Assembly: GCA_947628655.1 (NCBI GenBank)
Contig: CANRAS010000013.1
Span: forward strand, 1-53,729
Origin: an uncultured Clostridia bacterium
GTDB lineage: Bacteria > Bacillota > Clostridia > Oscillospirales > Ruminococcaceae
Reading direction: 5' to 3'
DNA: 53,729 bases
Shown here one piece after another: positions 40,954 through 49,026 of this stretch. How positions within the stretch are numbered: the stretch's first letter is position 1; each line of letters begins with the position of its first letter. A program made the position numbers and the translations under genes. The notes under the pieces were generated by a model. It made no database searches, was not told the origin of the DNA, and was given only the letters and a program-made list of their open reading frames with translations.

Positions 40954-42441
40954 ATGGTAGTACAACACAACATCAACGCGATGACCGCGTACAACAAGCT
41001 GAATGTAAACGTAACGGGTCTGAAAAAGAGTTCTGAGAAACTCGCGTCGGGTTACAGAATTAACCGCGCAGGCGACGACGCGGCGGGTCTGGCAGTATCC
41101 GAGAAGATGAGAAGTCAGATTAAGGGTCTTAATCAGGCGGTTCGCAACGCGCAGGACGGTATCAATATGATACAGACATTCGAGGGCGCGGCTACGAACA
41201 CACACGAGATACTTCAAAGAATGAAAGTTCTCGCAGAGGAGTCCGCTACGGGTACTTACGACAACACGACTGACCGTGACGCTCTCCAGCTCGAATTTGA
41301 CCAGCTGAACGACGAACTCAATCAGATTGCTGATACAGACTTTAACGGTCGCGTAGCGCTTAACGGCGGCAAGATGTCCGACGGTTCAACAGCGGCAAAC
41401 GCAAACTCTGTTTCTGGCAAGCCTTATGTAGCTACAAATGATGTTACTGACCCCTCCTCTGCTATGGCTTACAAAGCGGGCGTAAACGGTTATGTAGACG
41501 CAAGCGGCAACGGTATAATCAACGTTGACGGTTATAGCATTCGCGTTAAAGGTGGCACGGCTGAAGGTGGCGATACTGACGGTAAATTAACTGTTGGTAG
41601 CACCGTATACACAGTCAAGGGGCTTGTTACAAAAGCAGCGAATGGTGCTAAAGGCGTTATATTCGATACGGACGCGACAATTAAGGCTGAAACAACATTA
41701 AAGGTAACTGACAACGACGACCAGATTACAATTTACGGTAGAACCTTTACAATTGACCGCACAGGCGATGCTGACCAGTTTAAACTCCGTGATAGTGACG
41801 GAAAAGAAGTCACTAAAAACTTGTGGACTAATGGTCCGACGTTTGAAGTTACAGACGGCAATATTAAGGTTACAACAGAATACAAAATTGGCGAAGATGG
41901 AACAGTAAAAATCGGTAATGGCACAGAAGTATTCGGTAAAGTTGAAATTTCCGACGGTGTTTCCGTACCTAACGCATTTGAACACGGCAGACGTAACCTC
42001 ACATTCTCCGACAGTATTACGCTCCAGACAGGCGCACGTTCAAAGGACGCTGTTGACTTTACGTTCTCTTATGCGTCATCTGGTATTGGTGACTTGAACG
42101 CAGACCTTGACATTTCTTCTCGCGGTCTTGGCACAAATCAGCTTACCCTCGTAACCGCTGAAAAGGCAAACGAGGCTATCGACCATATTGATAACGCTAT
42201 CAACAAGGTATCAATGGTTCGCGCTACATTCGGTTCAATCCAGAACCGCTTGGAGTACAAGATCGACAACTTGACTACTACTTCGACGAACCTGCAAGAG
42301 GCTGAGTCCAACATCCGCGATACCGATATGGCTAACGAGATGATGAACTACACGAAGTACAGCATACTTCAGCAGGCGGCGCAGTCTATGCTCGCACAGG
42401 CAAATCAGCAACCGCAGAGCATACTCCAGCTCCTCGGCTAA
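40954..42441 (+). CDS. Flagellin 1
   Basis: Filament subunit, 495 residues. N-terminal D0/D1 region (VVQHNINAMTAYNKLNVNVTG ... SSEKLASGYRINRAGDDAAGLAVSEKM) and C-terminal region (NIRDTDMANEMMNYTKYSILQQAAQSMLAQANQQPQSIL) are canonical. The central part, about 140-335, is variable and differs from flagellin 2, while the ends are nearly identical at the nucleotide level. Stop is followed by a strong terminator. Confidence 0.96.
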   Translation: MVVQHNINAMTAYNKLNVNVTGLKKSSEKLASGYRINRAGDDAAGLAVSEKMRSQIKGLNQAVRNAQDGINMIQTFEGAATNTHEILQRMKVLAEESATGTYDNTTDRDALQLEFDQLNDELNQIADTDFNGRVALNGGKMSDGSTAANANSVSGKPYVATNDVTDPSSAMAYKAGVNGYVDASGNGIINVDGYSIRVKGGTAEGGDTDGKLTVGSTVYTVKGLVTKAANGAKGVIFDTDATIKAETTLKVTDNDDQITIYGRTFTIDRTGDADQFKLRDSDGKEVTKNLWTNGPTFEVTDGNIKVTTEYKIGEDGTVKIGNGTEVFGKVEISDGVSVPNAFEHGRRNLTFSDSITLQTGARSKDAVDFTFSYASSGIGDLNADLDISSRGLGTNQLTLVTAEKANEAIDHIDNAINKVSMVRATFGSIQNRLEYKIDNLTTTSTNLQEAESNIRDTDMANEMMNYTKYSILQQAAQSMLAQANQQPQSILQLLG

Positions 42442-42477
42442 TACCGATTGTTGGCAGGCGCTTAAACAAACAAAACT

Positions 42478-42505
42478 TTCCCCCTCGATTGAGGGGGAAT
42501 TTTTG
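42478..42505 (+). terminator. Terminator of flagellin 1
   Basis: TTCCCCCTC-GATT-GAGGGGGAA followed by TTTTTG. The equivalent structure follows flagellin 2 (45991-46020). Confidence 0.92.
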
Positions 42506-42584
42506 TACGCGGATTAATGCACTTGTATGTTCTGCACAAATCAACAAGGGCAAAATAGGAAGAATTTGTAACAATAACTAAAAA

Positions 42585-42689
42585 TTAGTTAAAACTAACT
42601 TATTTGCAGAAAAAACACGTTGACTTTTTTGCGGAAACGTAATATAATGTATTCTGTTAGAGGTGACTAATCACATTAGTCAAAACTAA
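42585..42689 (+). promoter_or_regulatory. DtxR/IdeR-like iron operators flanking the feo promoter
   Basis: Three TTAG-N6-CTAA palindromes: TTAGTTAAAACTAA (42585-42598, upstream of the -35), TTAGAGGTGACTAA (42657-42670) and TTAGTCAAAACTAA (42676-42689), the last two just after the -10. The first also overlaps AACTAA-AAA-TTAGTT. Their shape resembles operators of DtxR-family iron repressors. The regulator itself is not in the window. Confidence 0.65.
42620..42648 (+). promoter_or_regulatory. Promoter of feo locus B
   Basis: TTGACT, 17-bp spacer, TATAAT, about 60 bp before the first feoA. It is flanked by TTAG-N6-CTAA operators. Confidence 0.88.
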
Positions 42690-42706
42690 CAGTGGGAGGA
42701 GATACT

Positions 42707-42919
42707 ATGATGCCTATGACGCTTGCAAATGTAGGTGATGAACTTATGATACGGAAAATCGGCGGTAATTCCGATACAAAACGCTTTCTCGAAAGTCTGG
42801 GGTTTGTTGTCGGCGGGACGGTGACTATCGTGTCGGAACTCAGCGGGAACGTGATAGTAAACGTAAAAGGTTCGCGCGTCGCGGTTTCAAAGGACATGGC
42901 AAAGCGCGTTATGGTTTAA
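42707..42919 (+). CDS. feoA: FeoA-domain protein 1, locus B
   Basis: 70 residues: GDELMIRKIGGNSDTKRFLESLGFVVGGTVTIVSELSGNVIVNVKGSRVAVSKDMAKRV. SH3-like FeoA accessory of ferrous iron uptake. Start ATG 42707, seven bases after GGAGG. Followed 51 nt later by a second feoA. Confidence 0.9.
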   Translation: MMPMTLANVGDELMIRKIGGNSDTKRFLESLGFVVGGTVTIVSELSGNVIVNVKGSRVAVSKDMAKRVMV

Positions 42920-42970
42920 GGAATACTGCCGCTTGCCTGTACATATTATTAGTATAAGGAGTTGATGATT

Positions 42971-43189
42971 ATGGCAACATTGCGTGACGCGAAAATCGGC
43001 GAAACCGTCACCGTAAAACGCCTTAACGGCGAGGGCGCTGTAAAGCGCAGACTTATGGATATGGGACTTACAAAGGGCGTAGATGTGACGGTGAGAAAAG
43101 TAGCGCCGCTCGGCGACCCTATTGAAGTCACCGTGCGCGGTTACGAACTTTCTCTGCGCAAAGCGGACGCGGAAAAAATAGACGTGTAA
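42971..43189 (+). CDS. feoA: FeoA-domain protein 2, locus B
   Basis: 72 residues: TLRDAKIGETVTVKRLNGEGAVKRRLMDMGLTKG, APLGDPIEVTVRGYELSLRKADAEKI. A classic FeoA. ATG 42971 has 9-nt spacing from AGGAG; the ATG at 42965 is too close. The 171-nt gap before feoB holds a short direct repeat (GGTTAGTTNNGTATAACG, twice) and no other gene. Confidence 0.92.
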   Translation: MATLRDAKIGETVTVKRLNGEGAVKRRLMDMGLTKGVDVTVRKVAPLGDPIEVTVRGYELSLRKADAEKIDV

Positions 43190-43360
43190 CGGAAATCACG
43201 TCTTTTTCGCGGGTGTGGTTAGTTTAGTATAACGCGGTTAGTTGCGTATAACGGCGTGTTGAAATGCTCCGCGAATATTAAAACGAGATTAAAAACGGGC
43301 TTGCAAATCCTGCCGCGGTAACGGCTGTAAGCCTTGTGAACGTTACCAAAGGAGAAAACA

Positions 43361-45775
43361 ATGGAAATCAAAATTGCGCTTGCGGGAAATCCGAACTGCG
43401 GGAAAACTACGCTGTTCAACCTGCTGACGGGTTCAAACCAGTTTGTCGGGAACTGGCCGGGAGTTACCGTTGAAAAGAAAGAGGGCAGACTGAAAAGCGA
43501 CAAAAACGTGATAATAACGGACTTGCCGGGGATTTACTCGCTGTCGCCCTATACGCCCGAAGAAGTCGTCGCGCGGAATTATCTTATAGACGAACGCCCC
43601 GACGCGATACTTAACATCATTGACGGCACAAACCTTGAACGCAACCTCTATCTTACAACGCAGTTAGCGGAACTCGGCATACCGATGATTTGCGCCGTGA
43701 ATATGATAGACGTTGTAAGAAAGAACGGCGATACGATTAACACGGAACAGCTTTCAAAACGTTTGGGGTGCGCTGTCTGCGAAATATCCGCGCTTAAAGG
43801 CACGGGAATTAAAGAAACCGCGGATTTGGCGGTGAAAACCGCGCAAAGCGGTGAGAAGATGATACCTCAGCACTCGTTTTGCGGTTGTGTGGAACACGCG
43901 CTTGCGCATATCGAGGAGGCGTTCCTGCACGACCTACCCGCCGAACAACAGCGCTGGTACGCCGTCAAGATATTCGAGCGTGACGGGAAAGTACTCGAAA
44001 AGCTGAATATACCCGAAGATACGCTTTCGCATATCGAAAACGACATAGCAGACTGCGAAAAGGAAATGGACGACGACGCGGAAAGCATTATCACGAATGA
44101 ACGCTATATCTACATAGCCGAACTTATCAAGGAATGTTTCAAGAAAAAGAAAAAAGGCGGGCTTACGATTTCCGACAAGATAGACAGGATAATCACGAAC
44201 AGGTTTTTGGCTCTGCCGATTTTCGCCGTCGTGATGATTATAGTTTACTACATCTCGTGGACGTCCGTCGGAACTCTGCTTACCGACTGGACGAACGACG
44301 GGCTTTTCGGCGACGGCTGGCATTTGTTCGGAAACGGTTCTGCACAATACGAGCAGGCGCAGGACAATTTCGCGGCGGAGAACATCTTTACCGATGAAGT
44401 AAAAGCGACTGTAGAGCAGGCTGTTGACGCTGACGTTATCGGCGCGGCTGAAATTCTTGACGCGATAGACGGCGGCGCGTTCGCGGATTTTGACGAGGCT
44501 TACGGCTCTTACGGCGAAGAACTTGCCGCGTGCGGTTACGACATAAGCGGCATTGTAGACCCCGCTGTCGAAACGATGAACGACACAATCGACCCCGCCG
44601 ATTACGGCGTTTGGGTACCGGGTATACCCGTGCTTGTCGAAACGGGTCTTGACAATATAAACTGCGTGGAATGGTTAAAACGTCTTATCGTGGACGGAAT
44701 TATAGGCGGCGTCGGCGCGGTGCTTGGATTTGTTCCGCAAATGCTTGTGCTGTTTATCTTCCTTGCGTTTCTTGAGGCTTGCGGATATATGGCGCGCGTG
44801 GCGTTCGTTATGGACAGAATTTTCCGCCGCTTTGGATTATCGGGAAAGAGTTTTATTCCAATGCTTATCGGTTCGGGGTGCGGCGTTCCGGGAGTTATGG
44901 CGTCGCGCACGATTGAAAACGAACGCGACCGCCGTATGACGATTATGACGACAACGTTTATTCCGTGCGGCGCGAAAATGCCGATAATCGCGCTTATCGC
45001 GGCGGCGCTGTTCCACGGCGCGTGGTGGCTTGCGCCCTCGGCGTACTTTATCGGAGTGGCGGCAATTATCGTTTCGGGAATTATGCTGAAAAAGACGAAA
45101 ATGTTCGCGGGCGATCCCGCGCCGTTCGTTATGGAACTTCCCGCGTATCATCTGCCGACATTCGGCAATGTAATGCGTTCTATGTGGGAACGCGGAAGCA
45201 GTTTTATCAAAAAAGCGGGTACAATCATTCTGCTTTCGTCAATCTTTATCTGGGCAGGCAGTTCGTTCGGCTGGACAGACGGCGTGTTCGGGTTCAGCAC
45301 GGAAATGGAACTTGCGAACTCCATACTCGGAAAGATAGGCTCGGCGATATGCTGGATATTCGCTCCGCTTGGTTTTGGCGAACCGACGGCGGCAGTCGCT
45401 ACGATTATGGGACTTGTCGCAAAGGAAGAGGTTGTAGGCGTATTCGGTGTGCTTGACTTTGTGGCGATGACCTCGCTTGCGGGGTACAGTTTCCTTGTGT
45501 TCAACCTGTTGTGCGCGCCGTGCTTTGCCGCAATCGGAGCAATTCGCCGCGAGATGAACTCGGCAAAGTGGACATGGTTCGCGATAGGCTATCAATGCTG
45601 TTTCGCGTATGCGGTATCGCTTATGATATATCAGTTCGGCTTGCTGTTTACGGGCAATGTGAACGTGTTAGGGCTGATATTCGCGCTTGCGGTATTCGCG
45701 TTTATAGTCTATATGCTTGCACGTCCTTACCGCGAAAACGTGAAGTTATCGAAAAAGAAAACGCTGAAAGTGTGA
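43361..45775 (+). CDS. feoB: Ferrous iron transporter FeoB, locus B
   Basis: 804 residues. G domain with GNPNCGKTT (9-17), DLPGIYSLSPY, and the G4 region NMID; then Gate motifs (LIGSGCGVPGVMASR, IPCGAKMPI) and about eight membrane helices. After the first helix (about 283-305) there is an extra, mostly acidic segment (about 310-440) predicted to lie outside the membrane, not present in the locus A protein. It imports Fe2+. Start after AAAGGAG. Followed 13 nt later by a FeoB-associated Cys-rich gene. Confidence 0.96.
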   Translation: MEIKIALAGNPNCGKTTLFNLLTGSNQFVGNWPGVTVEKKEGRLKSDKNVIITDLPGIYSLSPYTPEEVVARNYLIDERPDAILNIIDGTNLERNLYLTTQLAELGIPMICAVNMIDVVRKNGDTINTEQLSKRLGCAVCEISALKGTGIKETADLAVKTAQSGEKMIPQHSFCGCVEHALAHIEEAFLHDLPAEQQRWYAVKIFERDGKVLEKLNIPEDTLSHIENDIADCEKEMDDDAESIITNERYIYIAELIKECFKKKKKGGLTISDKIDRIITNRFLALPIFAVVMIIVYYISWTSVGTLLTDWTNDGLFGDGWHLFGNGSAQYEQAQDNFAAENIFTDEVKATVEQAVDADVIGAAEILDAIDGGAFADFDEAYGSYGEELAACGYDISGIVDPAVETMNDTIDPADYGVWVPGIPVLVETGLDNINCVEWLKRLIVDGIIGGVGAVLGFVPQMLVLFIFLAFLEACGYMARVAFVMDRIFRRFGLSGKSFIPMLIGSGCGVPGVMASRTIENERDRRMTIMTTTFIPCGAKMPIIALIAAALFHGAWWLAPSAYFIGVAAIIVSGIMLKKTKMFAGDPAPFVMELPAYHLPTFGNVMRSMWERGSSFIKKAGTIILLSSIFIWAGSSFGWTDGVFGFSTEMELANSILGKIGSAICWIFAPLGFGEPTAAVATIMGLVAKEEVVGVFGVLDFVAMTSLAGYSFLVFNLLCAPCFAAIGAIRREMNSAKWTWFAIGYQCCFAYAVSLMIYQFGLLFTGNVNVLGLIFALAVFAFIVYMLARPYRENVKLSKKKTLKV

Positions 45776-45788
45776 CGGAGGGAGCGTT

Positions 45789-45965
45789 ATGTTAGAATTT
45801 TTTCAGCAGTACGGCGGTTCGCTGATAGTCGGCTTAATCGTCTTGGCAATAGTAGTGCTTATTATAGTACAGCGCATTCGGGAACGCCGTTCGGGCAAAT
45901 CCTCGTGCGGGTGCAACTGCGCCGAATGTGACGCGTGCAGACAGGCGAAAAAGAAACGCGGATAG
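45789..45965 (+). CDS. FeoB-associated Cys-rich membrane protein
   Basis: 58 residues. One N-terminal membrane helix (GSLIVGLIVLAIVVLIIVQ), a basic stretch (RIRERRSG), then clustered cysteines CGCNCAECDAC and a basic tail KKKRG. Small proteins of this type follow feoB in many Clostridia and are thought to assist FeoB, in the place of FeoC. Ribosome binding site GGAGG. Confidence 0.9.
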   Translation: MLEFFQQYGGSLIVGLIVLAIVVLIIVQRIRERRSGKSSCGCNCAECDACRQAKKKRG

Positions 45966-45990
45966 TTTGTTATAAAGGCAAAGTTACAAA

Positions 45991-46020
45991 AATTCCCCCT
46001 CTTTCGAGGGGGAAAGTTTT
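45991..46020. terminator. Bidirectional terminator between feo locus B and flagellin 2
   Basis: TTCCCCCTC-TTTC-GAGGGGGAA with AAAGTTTTGTTT on the plus side and AATTTTTGTAAC on the minus side. Serves both convergent transcripts. Confidence 0.92.
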
Positions 46021-46053
46021 GTTTGTTCAAGCAATCTCTGCCAACAATCGGTA

Positions 46054-47529
46054 TTAGCCGAGGAGCTGGAGTATGCTCTGCGGTTGCTGATTTGCCTGTG
46101 CGAGCATAGACTGCGCCGCCTGCTGGAGAATGCTGTACTTCGTGTAGTTCATCATCTCGTTAGCCATATCGGTGTCGCGGATGTTGGACTCTGCTTCCTG
46201 CAGGTTGGTAGATGTCGTGGTGAGGTTATCGATCTTGTACTCCAAGCGGTTCTGGATTGAACCGAATGTAGCGCGAACCATTGAAACCTTATTAATCGCG
46301 TTATCAATGTGGTCGATAGCCTCGTTTGCCTTTTCAGCAGTTACAAGAGAAAGCTGTGCAGTACCCAAGCCACGCGCGGAGATGTCGAGGTCGGAATTGA
46401 GGTCGCCTATACCGCTTGTTGTGTACGCAAATGTGAAGTCAACAGCGTCCTTTGAGCGTGCGCCCGTCTGGAGCGTAATGCTATCGGAGTAAGTAAGGTT
46501 ACGTCTGCCGTGCTGGAAAGCGTCAGAAACAGATACGCCTTGAGCAATATCTATATTTCCAACATAGTTATTGCCAGCGTCTTTAAAGCCTTTAAGTGTA
46601 GCATCATATGTATAAGTTTGTTCAACTTGCACGGTATACTTAGTGCCATCGACAGTAAGTTTTGTCAAACCCACTTTATCAGCTGCTACTTCTGCGCCGT
46701 CAGCGTCGTACAATTTCTTGTTTGCCCAGTCAACAGAATACGTTTTTCCGTATATCGTAATGCTTGTTGTATCTTCATTACCTTGATAAGTAGTAGTGGC
46801 TTTAATTACACCTTCAGCAATTGCACCGTCTGTAACTTTAACGGGTGTGGTGGTTTCGTATTTTGTCACTGCATCGCCAGTAGTAACTTCAAAAGCACCG
46901 TCAGTACCGTCAGCTTTTTGCATTTTACCAGCTTTTAAAGTAAGATTTACGCCGTCTACGATTATGTTGCCGTTTGCAGCGAAATCTACTGTGCCTCTTA
47001 CAGAACCTTTGTAAGTAAAAGGCGCTGTGTCGTCAGCAACATCATTAGTTGCAACGTGAGGTTTGCCTGCGGTAATAGCGGAGTTGTTGATGAATGTACC
47101 GTCAGCCATTTGACCGCCGTTAAGTGCTACACGACCGTTGAAGTCTGTATCAGCTATCTGGTTAAGTTCGTCGTTCAGCTGGTCAAATTCGAGCTGGAGA
47201 GCGTCACGGTCAGTCGTGTTGTCATAAGTACCCGTAGCGGACTCCTCTGCGAGAACTTTCATTCTTTGAAGTATCTCGTGAGTGTTCGTAGCCGCGCCCT
47301 CGAATGTCTGTATCATATTGATACCGTCCTGCGCGTTGCGAACCGCCTGATTAAGACCCTTAATCTGACTTCTCATCTTCTCGGATACTGCCAGACCCGC
47401 CGCGTCGTCGCCTGCGCGGTTAATTCTGTAACCCGACGCGAGTTTCTCAGAACTCTTTTTCAGACCCGTTACGTTTACATTCAGCTTGTTGTACGCGGTC
47501 ATCGCGTTGATGTTGTGTTGTACTACCAT
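46054..47529 (-). CDS. Flagellin 2
   Basis: 491 residues. The first about 135 and last about 150 residues are almost identical to flagellin 1, while the middle (about 140-330) is different. It lies in opposite orientation to flagellin 1, with feo locus B between. The leader and terminator are also shared. A paralogue kept similar at its ends by recent duplication or gene conversion. Confidence 0.96.
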   Translation of the reverse strand: MVVQHNINAMTAYNKLNVNVTGLKKSSEKLASGYRINRAGDDAAGLAVSEKMRSQIKGLNQAVRNAQDGINMIQTFEGAATNTHEILQRMKVLAEESATGTYDNTTDRDALQLEFDQLNDELNQIADTDFNGRVALNGGQMADGTFINNSAITAGKPHVATNDVADDTAPFTYKGSVRGTVDFAANGNIIVDGVNLTLKAGKMQKADGTDGAFEVTTGDAVTKYETTTPVKVTDGAIAEGVIKATTTYQGNEDTTSITIYGKTYSVDWANKKLYDADGAEVAADKVGLTKLTVDGTKYTVQVEQTYTYDATLKGFKDAGNNYVGNIDIAQGVSVSDAFQHGRRNLTYSDSITLQTGARSKDAVDFTFAYTTSGIGDLNSDLDISARGLGTAQLSLVTAEKANEAIDHIDNAINKVSMVRATFGSIQNRLEYKIDNLTTTSTNLQEAESNIRDTDMANEMMNYTKYSILQQAAQSMLAQANQQPQSILQLLG

Positions 47530-47782
47530 TCCCTGTATAATATCCTCCTAAAAATCGCATAGCAATGCGGTTTGTGATTGTTTGGGAAGGCTTTTTAGAG
47601 GTCGGCAGGCACGGTGCGTAAAATGGCGATAAAGCGCATTGCAATGCGGGTTCAAGGGCGTTTCAAGCGATTGGCGGGCAAGAGCATTTTTTTGAAAAAA
47701 ATCAAATTTTTTTGAAAAAACGAATTTTCCCCGCCGTCGGCGAGGGAAGTTAAAACGCTATATTTGGCTATGCAATGCGGTT
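47530..47782 (-). promoter_or_regulatory. Shared flagellin 5' leader, copy 2
   Basis: Inverted copy of the leader at 40697-40953 with few differences, including the palindrome, the A/T tracts, both CCGCATTGC repeats and AGGAGG 14 nt before the ATG. Upstream (47783-47943) I see only AATTATACGG, which also precedes the other leaders. Confidence 0.7.
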
Positions 47783-47943
47783 TATAGGGCTTTTGAGGTA
47801 AGGAAAACTCCCGACTTTACGCGCCGTATAATTTCCTTTGAATAATACAGAACGTGTCGCGATTTTCAGCGAAAAATACCCCGCCTTATACTAAAAAATT
47901 TCAAACAATTACGCTAAATTTTCAAACTATTACTCAAAAACCC

Positions 47944-47972
47944 TTGCAATTCTCCCATAAATATGTTATAAT
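47944..47972 (+). promoter_or_regulatory. Promoter of the unknown gene pair at 48.1-50.5 kb
   Basis: TTGCAA, 17-bp spacer, TATAAT, followed by a leader of about 120 nt containing a CGCGGGTG/CACCGCGG hairpin just before the ribosome binding site. Confidence 0.75.
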
Positions 47973-48101
47973 AAATACATATTACCATAAACGGAGCGCA
48001 TATTTCAAATTGCAAGATGTAAATATCTTTCCAAAATATACTCTCCGACAAATAAAACGCGCGGGTGCAATTCACCGCGGGATTTGAAAAGAGGTGCGGT
48101 T

Positions 48102-48968
48102 TTGGCTTTTTGTGACCTTAAACCCGTAAGCGCCATGGACGGCGAAAGGGGAATTACTTACATAATCGGCAATGTGTTTGCGATATACGAGATGGGTCCC
48201 GAACCTCCCGTTGTTTACAGTTGGGATATGATACGCTCCGTTGCGGTTATATCAAAGGAAATCACGTTCGATACCGTCGGCGGGAAGTATTCCGTGAAAA
48301 ATAATATGTTCACAAGCGACGACGACTTGTTGCGTGCAATAGCTTTGATTGAATGTAAAATCAAAGATTATCATTTCGACTATCAGCACGCGCGGAGACT
48401 TTTCCCGCTGAAGTCCTCGTATCTGGAACTGAACCCCGGAAAAGAAACATACGTCGGCGAGGACGTGCTTGACGAGGGCGACACCGCCGCGTCTTTCATA
48501 ATGCTGTTGAATTTCAAACTCGTAAAAATATTGTGGCTTATCGGACTTATGGTAATGCTGCTGACATTGGGCGGTATTCATCTCGCCGTGGGAATAACCC
48601 GCACAAACTGGCTTTATTTCGTGCCGATTTCGGCGGCGGCGGGCGCTATTACCGCATTGCTCGTGCATATCGTCACGCAGGCAATAGCGAGAGCGCGGTT
48701 TCGGTCAATAGCCGAGGCGGACTGCGCCGCGCGTAAGGAAATCACGTTTGTTGTATGCAGGCAAGGCTTTGCCGCTTGTGAAAGCTGCGTTTACGAAAGC
48801 AGGGATCTTGTCCCGTGGTCGGAAGTGGATTACTTTATCGAATCCGATAAGATGTTTATTATCTATAAAAACAATATGCCCATAGCGTTTATTCCGAAAA
48901 GAGCCTTTGATAAAAAATATGTAGGCGGAATTGCCGATATAATGGCGCTTAATCTCGAACAGAGATAA
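48102..48968 (+). CDS. Membrane protein of unknown function with YcxB-like C-terminal region
   Basis: About 288 residues. A soluble N-terminal domain (about 1-130) that looks like a small PH-like beta domain (VFAIYEMGPEPPVVYSWDMI), two membrane helices (LVKILWLIGLMVMLLTLGGI and YFVPISAAAGAITALLVHI), then a second beta domain (WSEVDYFIESDKMFIIYKN, AFIPKRAF) resembling the YcxB-like end of membrane proteins. Start uncertain: TTG 48102 (after AGGTG) or TTG 48084. Probably co-transcribed with the next gene. Confidence 0.65.
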   Translation: MAFCDLKPVSAMDGERGITYIIGNVFAIYEMGPEPPVVYSWDMIRSVAVISKEITFDTVGGKYSVKNNMFTSDDDLLRAIALIECKIKDYHFDYQHARRLFPLKSSYLELNPGKETYVGEDVLDEGDTAASFIMLLNFKLVKILWLIGLMVMLLTLGGIHLAVGITRTNWLYFVPISAAAGAITALLVHIVTQAIARARFRSIAEADCAARKEITFVVCRQGFAACESCVYESRDLVPWSEVDYFIESDKMFIIYKNNMPIAFIPKRAFDKKYVGGIADIMALNLEQR

Positions 48969-49026
48969 CGTTTTAAGGCGAACGCCGTGCAAACGGCATA
49001 TCACGATTTAAGGGAAGTGAGTAAAT

